DNA from: Halomonadaceae bacterium T82-2
GTDB lineage: Bacteria > Pseudomonadota > Gammaproteobacteria > Pseudomonadales > Halomonadaceae
NCBI GenBank assembly: GCA_001577635.1
Contig: LSBP01000013.1
Span: 1-64,000, forward strand
DNA: 64,000 bases
Reading direction: 5' to 3'
Below are positions 1 to 7,630 of this stretch, one piece after another (within the stretch, counting starts at the first letter, position 1; every line of letters starts with the position of its first letter). The notes beneath the pieces were generated by a model, which was not told the DNA's origin, did not search any database, and was given only the letters and a program-made list of their open reading frames with translations. The position numbers were made by a program, and so were the translations under genes.

Positions 1-893
1 TCGTGCATGAGGTCCTGGGTCTGCGGCGACATGCGCTCGTAGACGCGCCGGTTGACGGCGATGTCCATCAGGTCGACGGCCTGGTGCAGGCAGGGTGTGG
101 AGGGCGGGCCCATGATGATGTACTTGGCCACCTGCCAGAAGCCCAGCTCATAGTTGACCGCCGCACCGGTGTAGTCGGCGGCGTCGATGGTGCCCTTCTC
201 CAGCGCCGGATAGACCTCGGAACCGGGCAGCAGCGTGGTCCGCGCGCCGATCGAGGCGAAGGTCTCGGCGACGATCCCGCCGGGCATGCGCAGCTTGATG
301 CCCTTGAAGTCGTCGAAGCTTCTCAGCGGCACCTTGGAGTGGATCAAGTTGAGGTCGTGGTGGACGTAGCCCAGCAGTTCCTGCCCCTGCTTGTGATAGA
401 GATCCTTGGCGATGCCGAAGCCGCCGTAGGCACCGAACATGATGTCCCACTGGTGCGGCATCGACAGCCCCATCGGGTAGGCGGTCAGGAACACCCCGGC
501 GGGCATCTTGCCGGGCCAGTAGACGGTGAACCAGTTCTGGCCGTCGAGCACACCGTTGCGCACGGCATCGGCAACCTCGAAGGCCCCGGCGACCGCACCG
601 GCCGGGAACGGCTTGATGGTCACCTCCCCTCCCGTCAGCTCCTGGACACTGTTGGCCCAGGTCTCGAAGGTCTTGTACCCGGTCGTCCCCGGCTGCCAGG
701 AGGACTGCATGCGGATCTGGATTCCCTGCTGGGCCTGGACATTGCCGACCCAGGGGGCCGCGACGGCGGCGGCGGACCCCACGGCGGCGCCTTTCAGGAA
801 GCGGCGGCGTGTGGTGGATTGCGATACCGCCGCGTTCAGGGTATCGGTCGTAGAGGTCTCGGTAGCGGGCGTCTTGGGCGTTTTATCTTGCAT
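1..893 (-). CDS. TRAP transporter substrate-binding protein, DctP family (3' end off window)
   Basis: Periplasmic binding protein of a tripartite ATP-independent transporter that would deliver an organic acid to a DctQM permease. The gene runs leftwards off the window, so only about 297 N-terminal residues are visible. The product begins MQDKTPKT and carries a twin-arginine signal (RRRFLKG at about residues 29-35) followed by an Ala-rich hydrophobic stretch ending near VQA. The mature part starts with IQIRMQSSWQPG and contains the family-typical segments around GIKLRMPGG and EVYPALEKGTIDA. The ATG at 893-891 is the start in frame with the Tat signal. Its permease genes should lie beyond the left edge. 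The substrate cannot be read from the sequence; relatives with a Tat signal often carry keto acids or metal-bound ligands. Confidence 0.85.
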   Translation of the reverse strand, partial: MQDKTPKTPATETSTTDTLNAAVSQSTTRRRFLKGAAVGSAAAVAAPWVGNVQAQQGIQIRMQSSWQPGTTGYKTFETWANSVQELTGGEVTIKPFPAGAVAGAFEVADAVRNGVLDGQNWFTVYWPGKMPAGVFLTAYPMGLSMPHQWDIMFGAYGGFGIAKDLYHKQGQELLGYVHHDLNLIHSKVPLRSFDDFKGIKLRMPGGIVAETFASIGARTTLLPGSEVYPALEKGTIDAADYTGAAVNYELGFWQVAKYIIMGPPSTPCLHQAVDLMDIAVNRRVYERMSPQTQDLMH

Positions 894-1392
894 GGCAAGG
901 TCTCCTGGGAATCAGGCCACCCTGACTGATGCAGGGTGATATGGCTTGTTGTTCTACCCGTTCTGCCTGGCGCGGCAGTACGTCCCGCTGTTCACAGTAG
1001 CCGAGTTGCGTTGGCTGGCCACCGGGGTCGTCAACGCTGAACGCCCCGGCTGACGGGCTCCGCCCCCGTTATCGCGCCGCCGGCCACGCCCCGTGCGGGC
1101 TGCTCTGGTCATACCAGTTACCCTGCCAATTCAACCTTTTAGACCAAAGCACGACCTTATCGGGGTTGCCCTTTGCCCCCGCCCCGTCGCCAAGGAGGCA
1201 AAACAAGGCGCAAAACCACCCCTTTTATCTCGCCTGCGCCGGTGCGGCCCCGTCAATCGACCACCGTGGGCGCGGCACACCGGCCGGGCGCGGTATACTG
1301 CCGCGTATCCGATCTGCCACTATCCACCCTTGCAAAAGCACACGACGAGCGGTCGCCCGACACCGCCTCCGTAGCCACCAGGGAGCGTTACC
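894..1392. other. Intergenic region, divergent promoters expected
   Basis: About 500 bp between the divergent TRAP binding-protein gene and the EAL gene. It must hold both promoters. I see no convincing ORF, RNA gene, repeat or clear sigma-70 box; short ORFs here have no ribosome site or recognisable product. Confidence 0.5.
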
Positions 1393-2166
1393 ATGACCCA
1401 CTGTGCACGCGTCGAGGGCCGCTGCGGTCGCTGCGACCAGCCCCTGCCGTTCGATTTCACCATGGCCTTTCAGCCCATCGTCGATGTCGGCGAGCGCCGC
1501 GTCGTGGCCTACGAGGCCCTGGTACGCGGCAACCAGGGCGAATCGGCCTGGCAGGTCCTGCAGCAAGTGAACGACGCGCTGCTCTACCGCTTCGACCAGG
1601 CCTGCCGTGTCAAGGCCATCGAACTGGCCAGCCGCCTTAAAATGCAAGCCATGCTGTCGATCAACTTCCTGCCCAACGCCGTCTACGAGCCGGCCGCCTG
1701 CATCCAGGCAACCATGGAAGCCGCCCGGCGCCACGCCTGGCCGACCGAGCGAATCAACTTCGAGATCGTCGAGAGCGAGGCCGTTACCGACCGCCAGCAC
1801 CTCAAGCGCATCGTCGACGACTACCGCCAGATGGGGTTTTCCACCGCGCTGGACGATTTCGGCGCGGGCTACGCCAATCTCGACCTGCTCACCGAACTTC
1901 ACCCCGACACGCTCAAGCTCGACCGCCAGCTGGTGATGGGTATCGACAGCGATCCACGCCGGCAGGCCCTGGTCGAGACGCTTGTCGCCCTGGCCGACCG
2001 CATCGACTGCCGACTGATTGCCGAGGGTGTGGAAACCCCGGCCGAGTCACGCTGGCTCCATCAGGCGGGCATCTCCCGGCAGCAGGGCTACCACTTCGCC
2101 CGACCGGCCGTGGAGAGCCTTCCGAACGTCCCCGCCGAACGCTTCAGCGCCGTTCTCGGCGGCTGA
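1393..2166 (+). CDS. Stand-alone EAL-domain cyclic-di-GMP phosphodiesterase
   Basis: Predicted cytoplasmic phosphodiesterase that linearises cyclic di-GMP. The 257-aa protein is almost entirely one EAL domain: EALVR at 41-45, the metal-ligand Asn in NFLPN (91-95), FEIVESE (123-129), DDFGAGYANL (154-163), the Lys in LKLDRQL (K175), the Glu in AEGVET (E211) and the final Gln-Gly-Tyr-His-Phe (231-235). All classical catalytic and metal-binding positions seem present, so it should be active. There is no GGDEF domain, sensor domain or membrane segment, but a short N-terminal Cys cluster (C4, C11, C14) precedes the domain. The ATG follows a GGGAG ribosome site at a 7-nt distance. It is a single-gene unit. 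Confident for family; the process it controls is unknown. Confidence 0.93.
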   Translation: MTHCARVEGRCGRCDQPLPFDFTMAFQPIVDVGERRVVAYEALVRGNQGESAWQVLQQVNDALLYRFDQACRVKAIELASRLKMQAMLSINFLPNAVYEPAACIQATMEAARRHAWPTERINFEIVESEAVTDRQHLKRIVDDYRQMGFSTALDDFGAGYANLDLLTELHPDTLKLDRQLVMGIDSDPRRQALVETLVALADRIDCRLIAEGVETPAESRWLHQAGISRQQGYHFARPAVESLPNVPAERFSAVLGG

Positions 2167-2323
2167 CGACCGGCGGGGCGCCCGGCGGGTTGCGATGCTC
2201 TGGCGGCAAGGCGTCGCAAGACAATGAGCGTTTATATAATTAGCACGCCATGGAAAGTTGCCCGATCAATACATACACTGGTGTAGGTACCAAGAGACCT
2301 CCTGGAAAAGAAGCGCCGAAACC

Positions 2324-3313
2324 ATGCTCATGTCACGCTACGTCACGCCGCTCGCCCTGCTGTGTACCGGCCTGCTCGCCTCGCCGTTCGCCGCCGCGAC
2401 CGACCTCTATTCGCTCAAGGTCAGCAACGACCTGTTCTCGTCCAGCGAGGATGGCCACTACTCCAGCGGAGTCGAGCTCAGCCGCACCACCCTGCCCGAG
2501 GCCGACCACTGGTCGCGGCGCTTCGCCGACTGGCTGCCCGGCTGGCAGGCCGACGATGTCGATGCCGTCAGCTATCACCTGGCGCATCAGATCTACACTC
2601 CCAACGACATCAGGCGCCGCCATCCACGCGGCGACGATCGCCCCTATGCCGGGGTGCTGCTCGGCGGGGTCTCGTTCTTCGCCGATGAGGAACACGATGG
2701 CTGGCGCGAGGCCTCGATGCTCGACCTGCAGCTCGGCTGGGTGGGCCCCGCCGCGGGCGGCGCCGTGCTGCAGGACCGCGTCCACAAGATGACCGGCAGC
2801 GACGACCCCAGGGGCTGGAGCCACCAGCTCGACAACGAGCCGCTGCTCGGGGTCGCCGGCAACAAGGCCTGGTGGTGGCAGGACCGGCTGGCCGGGCTGG
2901 AGTGGGAGTACGGTCCCAGCACCTCTTTTCAGGTCGGCAACCTCTACGACTACGTGGGCGGCGGTGGGGCGATTCGCTTCGGCGAGGGTCTCGACAAGAG
3001 CTTCGGTATCCCCAGCGTCGCCCCGGCCCTGGGCGGACGCCAGGGCTTCCGGGCCGGTGGCGGCTTCGGCTGGTACGGTTTCCTCGGGACCGAGGCACGC
3101 TACATGGCCCACAACCTGCTGCTCGACGGCAACTCCTTCAAGGATGGCCCCAGCGTCGACCGGCGCGAGTGGGTGGGCGACCTGAGCGCCGGCCTCGTCG
3201 TCAGCTGGGACAACTGGCAGATCGCCCTTACCCACATCTGGCGCACCCGCGAATTCGAGACGCAAACGAGTGCCGACCGCTTCGGGTCGATCACGCTGTC
3301 GAAATGGCTATAG
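2324..3313 (+). CDS. lpxR: LpxR-like outer-membrane lipid A deacylase (DUF2219)
   Basis: Outer-membrane beta-barrel of the LpxR/DUF2219 family, which removes the 3'-acyloxyacyl group of lipid A. The 329-aa product has a signal peptide (hydrophobic residues 7-25 ending in FAAA) and the family's N-terminal pattern: an Asn-Asp pair (35-36), YSSG (47-50), HQIYTPNDI (88-96) and DRPYAGVL (105-112), followed by a Gln/His segment near LQDRVHK. Asn-Asp, Ser and His residues of this kind form the active site in Salmonella LpxR. I chose the ATG at 2324 because it gives a normal signal peptide; an in-frame ATG follows at 2330. A TATAAT hexamer lies upstream at 2235-2240. The stop overlaps the end of the convergent etfB by 6 bp. 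The enzymatic role is inferred from family membership. Confidence 0.85.
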   Translation: MLMSRYVTPLALLCTGLLASPFAAATDLYSLKVSNDLFSSSEDGHYSSGVELSRTTLPEADHWSRRFADWLPGWQADDVDAVSYHLAHQIYTPNDIRRRHPRGDDRPYAGVLLGGVSFFADEEHDGWREASMLDLQLGWVGPAAGGAVLQDRVHKMTGSDDPRGWSHQLDNEPLLGVAGNKAWWWQDRLAGLEWEYGPSTSFQVGNLYDYVGGGGAIRFGEGLDKSFGIPSVAPALGGRQGFRAGGGFGWYGFLGTEARYMAHNLLLDGNSFKDGPSVDRREWVGDLSAGLVVSWDNWQIALTHIWRTREFETQTSADRFGSITLSKWL

Positions 3314-4126
3314 CAAGCGCCGCAGCACACCCTCGTCCTGCAGCAGCTTGACGATCGCCTCGGCGCCCTGCTCGGGCGTCGCGTCGGTCAGCACCTGCCC
3401 ACCACCGCCTTCCGCCTTGGCGGCGGCCGCCTTGAAACGATCCCGCGCCGAGGCGGCCTTGACCACCTTGAGCCGCTTGGGGCGCGGCCGGGCAGGCTCG
3501 AGCGTCCAGCCGGCCAGCGCCGCATCGGGCCGCGACACCTGTTCGCTGACGACGAGCCGGCCACGGCGGGCCGGGCCGAACGCGCTCTGGCGGGGCGCCG
3601 GCGCCGCCTCGTCGACGGTAATCACCGCCGGCAGGCGAACGCGCAGTCGGCGGCGCTGGCCACGCGGCAGCGCCTGCAGCAACGTGACATGCTCCGGCTC
3701 GATGCGCTCGATCTCGGCCAGGCCGGTGACGATCGGCCACCCCAACGACTCGGCCAGCAGATAGGGCAGCAGCCCCGAGCCTTCACCGGTTTCCGCCCGG
3801 GTGCCGCAGAGCAACAACCGCGGCGGGGCCTCGCGCAACGTGCTCGTCAACGCCGGCAGCACATCGGCGTCACGCGTCTGCTCGATCAACGTCAGGCCCT
3901 CGAAGCCCATACCCAGATAGCCCCGCAGGGCGGTCTCGCTGTCGGTCTCGTGGCGCCCGGCATGAATCAACCGCACGTGGGCCTTGTTCAGGGTCAGCGC
4001 CGCCTCCACGGCGCGGGCATCCTGATCGGCCCGCCGGGTCCGCCCGGTCACGGGGTGGCGGCCGACCGAAACCAGCACCGCCACGTCCAGCGCCCCGGCG
4101 GCGTTCTTCGTCGTCTCATGCGGCAT
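3308..4126 (-). CDS. etfB: Electron transfer flavoprotein beta-like subunit of the dimethylglycine operon
   Basis: Small ETF subunit that, with the adjacent alpha subunit, should accept electrons from dimethylglycine oxidation and pass them to the respiratory chain. The 272-aa product has the Rossmann-like ETF beta fold (VAVLVSVGRHPVTG near the N terminus; LLLCGTRAETGEGSGLLPYLLAE in mid-protein, corresponding to the AMP/FAD-contact loop). It is the last gene of the dgc operon and matches the position of PA5401 in Pseudomonas aeruginosa. Its start overlaps etfA: GTG at 4129 and ATG at 4126 are both in frame behind GGAGG, and I chose ATG. Its stop overlaps the convergent lpxR-like gene. It is diverged from housekeeping EtfB, as usual for this operon. 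Confidence 0.88.
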   Translation of the reverse strand: MPHETTKNAAGALDVAVLVSVGRHPVTGRTRRADQDARAVEAALTLNKAHVRLIHAGRHETDSETALRGYLGMGFEGLTLIEQTRDADVLPALTSTLREAPPRLLLCGTRAETGEGSGLLPYLLAESLGWPIVTGLAEIERIEPEHVTLLQALPRGQRRRLRVRLPAVITVDEAAPAPRQSAFGPARRGRLVVSEQVSRPDAALAGWTLEPARPRPKRLKVVKAASARDRFKAAAAKAEGGGGQVLTDATPEQGAEAIVKLLQDEGVLRRLL

Positions 4127-5399
4127 CACGCTTGCCTCCGTCTTCCTGGCGCGCCTGCTCGACGCGCGTCACCAGTGCCTCGAGAATCGCCGCGCTGTCG
4201 CCGATCACGGCCAGATCGGCCCGCTTGATCATGTCGCAGCCGGGGTCGACGTTGACGGCCACCACCTTGTCGCAGCGCTGGATCCCCTGCAGGTGCTGGA
4301 TGGCGCCGCTGATGCCCACGGCCACGTAGACCCGCGCGGTCACCCAGGTGCCGGTGGCGCCCACCTGGCGGTCGCGCGGCATGAAGCCGTCGTCCACCGC
4401 CACCCGCGACGCCCCCTCGGTGGCGCCGAGCGCCGTGGCGGCCCGGTGGTAGCCCTCCCAGTCGCGGATGCCGTTGCCGGCGGCGAGGATGAACTCCGCC
4501 TCGCCCAGCGCCACGCTGGCCGGATCGACGGCCACCGCGCCCAGGTCCTCGACCCGCGAGAAGGCCTCCGGCAGGGCCGGCGGCGCGAGCGGTCGCGCCG
4601 CATGCACGGTCTCGCTGACCGGCTCGGCACACTCCGCCAGCGCCAGCGCCACCCGCGGCAGGTCGCGCCGGATGTCGAGCGAGCCCGCCGCGCCGCGGCA
4701 GGTGGCATGCCAGCCCAGGGCGCTGCCGGCGTCCGGCTCGATCTGCCAGAGTCCGGCGGCCGGTCGCTCGCCCAGCCGCGCCGCCAGACGGCGGCCAAGC
4801 TCGCCACCGCCCAGCGCGGAGTCCGGCAGCAGCCAGTGGCGCGGTGACAGCGACTCCTCGATGGCACTCAGCGCCGCGATCCGCGCCTCGGGCGCATAGC
4901 CGGCAAGGCGCGGTTCATCGAGGGTGACCAGGCGATCGACCCCGGCCTCGGCGAAGCCGCTCTCGCGGGCCTCGCCGAAGACGATCGCCACCACCGCCCC
5001 GGGGGCCTGCGGATCGGCATCGGCCAGCCGGCGGGCCAGCCCCAGCAGGTCGCGGTCGTGGGACGACAGGCGGCCCCCGGCGAGGTCGGGCACCACCGCC
5101 ACCAGGAACGCCGGCGACTCGATCTCGACACGCTGCCGGGCCGGCTGGCCGTCGCCACGGTCGCCCGCCGACGACCGGCCGGCGCCCTGCTGCACGCCGC
5201 TGCGATCGATGCGCTTGATGCCGTTGGGGCCGGTGAAGCCGACGGCATGCGGATCGCGGCGTATCCGGCCGTTGGGGCCCGGCCACTCGCTGGGCGCGGC
5301 GCCCTCGCCCAGCTCGGCGAGCACGTCGAGATGCTCGGGGTGCAGACGGTTGCGGGCGATCCACTCCTTGCGGGGATCGCGACGAACGATCTCGCTCAT
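4116..5399 (-). CDS. etfA: Electron transfer flavoprotein alpha-like subunit of the dimethylglycine operon
   Basis: Large ETF subunit, 427 aa, partner of the etfB product. The C-terminal FAD domain is clear: RQVGATGTWV, then YVAVGISGAIQHLQG and VNVDPGCDMIKRADL near residues 350-400, matching the FAD-binding signature of EtfA. The N-terminal 90 residues form an unusual basic extension (EIVRRDPRKEWIARNRLHPEHL) typical of the dgc-linked paralogue (PA5400-like) rather than of housekeeping EtfA. Start and stop are translationally coupled: its ATG (5399-5397) overlaps the dgcB stop, and its 3' end overlaps the etfB start. The electron donor is inferred to be DgcAB from operon context. Confidence 0.9.
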   Translation of the reverse strand: MSEIVRRDPRKEWIARNRLHPEHLDVLAELGEGAAPSEWPGPNGRIRRDPHAVGFTGPNGIKRIDRSGVQQGAGRSSAGDRGDGQPARQRVEIESPAFLVAVVPDLAGGRLSSHDRDLLGLARRLADADPQAPGAVVAIVFGEARESGFAEAGVDRLVTLDEPRLAGYAPEARIAALSAIEESLSPRHWLLPDSALGGGELGRRLAARLGERPAAGLWQIEPDAGSALGWHATCRGAAGSLDIRRDLPRVALALAECAEPVSETVHAARPLAPPALPEAFSRVEDLGAVAVDPASVALGEAEFILAAGNGIRDWEGYHRAATALGATEGASRVAVDDGFMPRDRQVGATGTWVTARVYVAVGISGAIQHLQGIQRCDKVVAVNVDPGCDMIKRADLAVIGDSAAILEALVTRVEQARQEDGGKRDAA

Positions 5400-7366
5400 G
5401 CGGCCTCCTCCTCGGTGACACGCCGCCGGTCCTTCGCCGGCGCACTCTCGTCCAGCGCATCGGCGACCAGCTCGGCGATATCCTTGACCACGGCGCGGTC
5501 CTCGGCCACCACGCCCTCGAGCATGGCGGTGCACTGCGGGCAGCCCACCGCGACCAGATCGGCGCCGGTCTCGCTCACGTCGTTCATGCGCATGTCGGGG
5601 ATCCGCTGCTTGCCGGGGATGTCGGTGATCGGCGCGCCGCCGCCGCCGCCGCAGCAGCGCGACCGGTAGCCGGAACGCGCCATCTCGACCCGCTCCACGC
5701 CAAGGGCGTCGAGCACCGCCCGCGGCGCGGCGTACTCGCCGTTGTAGCGGCCCAGGTAGCAGGGATCGTGGTAGGTCACGCGGCCGAGTCGGCTGGCCTT
5801 GAGTGACAGCCAGCCGGCCTCGAGCAGCTCGTTGATGTAGGTGCTGTGGTGGCTGACCTCATAGTTACCGCCCAGCTCGCCATACTCGTTGGCCAGCACA
5901 TGGAAGCTGTGCGGATCGCAGGTGACGATGCGATCGAAGCGGTACTGGGCCAGGGTGGCGATGTTGCGGCGCGCCAGGCTCTGGAAGGTCGCCTCGTCGC
6001 CCAGCCGCCGCGCCACGTCGCCGCTGTCGCGCTCCTCGTTGCCGAGCACCGCGAAATCGACCCCGGCGGCACGCAGCACCTTGACCAGTGCCCGCAGGGT
6101 GCGCTGGTTGCGCATGTCGAAGACCCCGTCGCCCAGCCACAGCAGCACCTGGGCCTCGCCGCGCTCGGCCATCAGCGGCAGCTCGAGGTCCGCCGCCCAG
6201 TGCAGGCGCGAACCGGGATCGAAGCCGCCGGGATTGTCGGTGGCGATCAGGTTGTCGAGTACCTCGGCGCCCTTGTTCGGCGTGTTGCCGTGTTCCAGGG
6301 TCAGAAAGCGGCGCATGTCGACGATGGCATCGACGTGCTCGATCATCATCGGGCACTCCTCGACGCAGGCGCGGCAGGTGGTGCAGGACCACAGCGTCTC
6401 GGCGTCGACCAGCGCCGTGCCCTCGCGGGCGACGATCGGCCCGTGGGGGTCGCCGGCGTGCTCGCCGACGGCCTTGCCGGGATACGGCGAACCGGCGTAG
6501 GCGGCATCGCTGCCGCCCGCCATGCCCACCACCATGTCCTGGACCAGCTTCTTGGGATTGAGCGGCTGACCGGCGGCGAACGCCGGGCAGACTGCTTCGC
6601 AGCGCCCGCACTGCACGCAGGCGTCGAAGCCCAGCAGCTGGTTCCAGGTGAAGTCGGCGGGCGTCTCGACGCCCAGCGGCGCCTCGGCATCGTCGAGATC
6701 CAGCGCCTTGAGCCCCGTGGAACGCCGTCCCGGACCGGCCGCGGTGGAGAACCGCTCGGCCCGGCGATGAAAGGCCAGATGCAGGGCGCCGGCGAAGGCA
6801 TGCTTCATCGGCCCGCCCCAGGTCATGCCGAACACCAGTTCGGCCAGCCCCCAGGCCACCGCCGCGGCAAGCAGCACCGCGACCAGCCAGCCACCGGCGT
6901 CGGGGGGCAGCACGCCCACCGCCGGCAGGGTGGCCACGAAGATGCCCAGCGAGAACGCCATCAGGCTCTTGGGCAGGCGCATCCAGGGACCCTTCGACAG
7001 CCGCGCCGGCGGGTTGATCCGGCGGCGGGCGACGAACAGGCTGCCCACGAACATCGTCGCGCTGGCCGCCAGCAGCAGCCAGCCCAGCACGCCCTCGGCC
7101 AGGCCCAGGCCATGGACGACGATCGCCAGCGCCATGGCGGCGACGAAGCCGCCGGCGGTGGCCACGTGGGTGCTGGACATCACCTTGTCGCGCGCCACCA
7201 CGTGGTGCAGGTCGACCAGGTAACGGCGCGGCACCGCGGCCAGGCCACCCAGAACGGGCACCGGCGACGGTCGCCCCTGGCGCCACAGGCGAATGCGCCG
7301 CACGGCGCCGATCGCCGCCAGCGCCAGAGCGGAGAAGATCAGGATCGGCAGGAGGATATCGAGCAT
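5396..7366 (-). CDS. dgcB: DgcB, membrane iron-sulfur component of dimethylglycine oxidation
   Basis: Membrane-anchored iron-sulfur protein needed with DgcA to demethylate dimethylglycine to sarcosine. The 656-aa product has several hydrophobic helices in about the first 190 residues, a ferredoxin-like pair of 4Fe-4S motifs (CVQCGRCEAVCP and CTTCRACVEECP) in the middle, and C-terminal CCG-type heterodisulfide-reductase-like motifs (HDPCYLGRY region and CCGGGGGAP). An earlier in-frame ATG exists at 7423, but the ATG at 7366 follows GAGGTGA at a 5-nt distance and gives the length expected for P. aeruginosa DgcB. It overlaps etfA by 4 bp and is 264 bp downstream of dgcA. It likely hands electrons from DgcA to the ETF or quinone pool; the exact route is not visible here. 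Confidence 0.93.
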   Translation of the reverse strand: MLDILLPILIFSALALAAIGAVRRIRLWRQGRPSPVPVLGGLAAVPRRYLVDLHHVVARDKVMSSTHVATAGGFVAAMALAIVVHGLGLAEGVLGWLLLAASATMFVGSLFVARRRINPPARLSKGPWMRLPKSLMAFSLGIFVATLPAVGVLPPDAGGWLVAVLLAAAVAWGLAELVFGMTWGGPMKHAFAGALHLAFHRRAERFSTAAGPGRRSTGLKALDLDDAEAPLGVETPADFTWNQLLGFDACVQCGRCEAVCPAFAAGQPLNPKKLVQDMVVGMAGGSDAAYAGSPYPGKAVGEHAGDPHGPIVAREGTALVDAETLWSCTTCRACVEECPMMIEHVDAIVDMRRFLTLEHGNTPNKGAEVLDNLIATDNPGGFDPGSRLHWAADLELPLMAERGEAQVLLWLGDGVFDMRNQRTLRALVKVLRAAGVDFAVLGNEERDSGDVARRLGDEATFQSLARRNIATLAQYRFDRIVTCDPHSFHVLANEYGELGGNYEVSHHSTYINELLEAGWLSLKASRLGRVTYHDPCYLGRYNGEYAAPRAVLDALGVERVEMARSGYRSRCCGGGGGAPITDIPGKQRIPDMRMNDVSETGADLVAVGCPQCTAMLEGVVAEDRAVVKDIAELVADALDESAPAKDRRRVTEEEAA

Positions 7367-7630
7367 CTCGCTCACCTCGTGTTCGGAACCATAAGCGGAG
7401 GAATTCGCTTCGCCACCCTGCATGCCCCTGGGCTGATCCGGCGGCAGGCCTTCGCGAGGGCGCTGTGAACCCGTCCCTGGACGCTACCTTTGCCATCTGA
7501 CCGCCATGGATGGCGGAAATGCCGGAATGGAAAGGAACACTTTCCGGCCATGGCAAAGGACCCTCGCTACACCCTGCCCCCGGCGCCCATCGGCCTGGGT
7601 GGCCAGGACCCTTCCGGCTTCAAGCTCGAG

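Noticed and set aside
894-1392. Small ORFs of 76-155 codons in the left intergenic region
   Set aside because: Overlapping frames on both strands with no ribosome sites, Arg/Pro-rich translations and no conserved feature.
5846-7468. A 540-codon open frame opposite dgcB
   Set aside because: Antisense shadow; His/Gln/Arg-rich translation with no recognisable fold.
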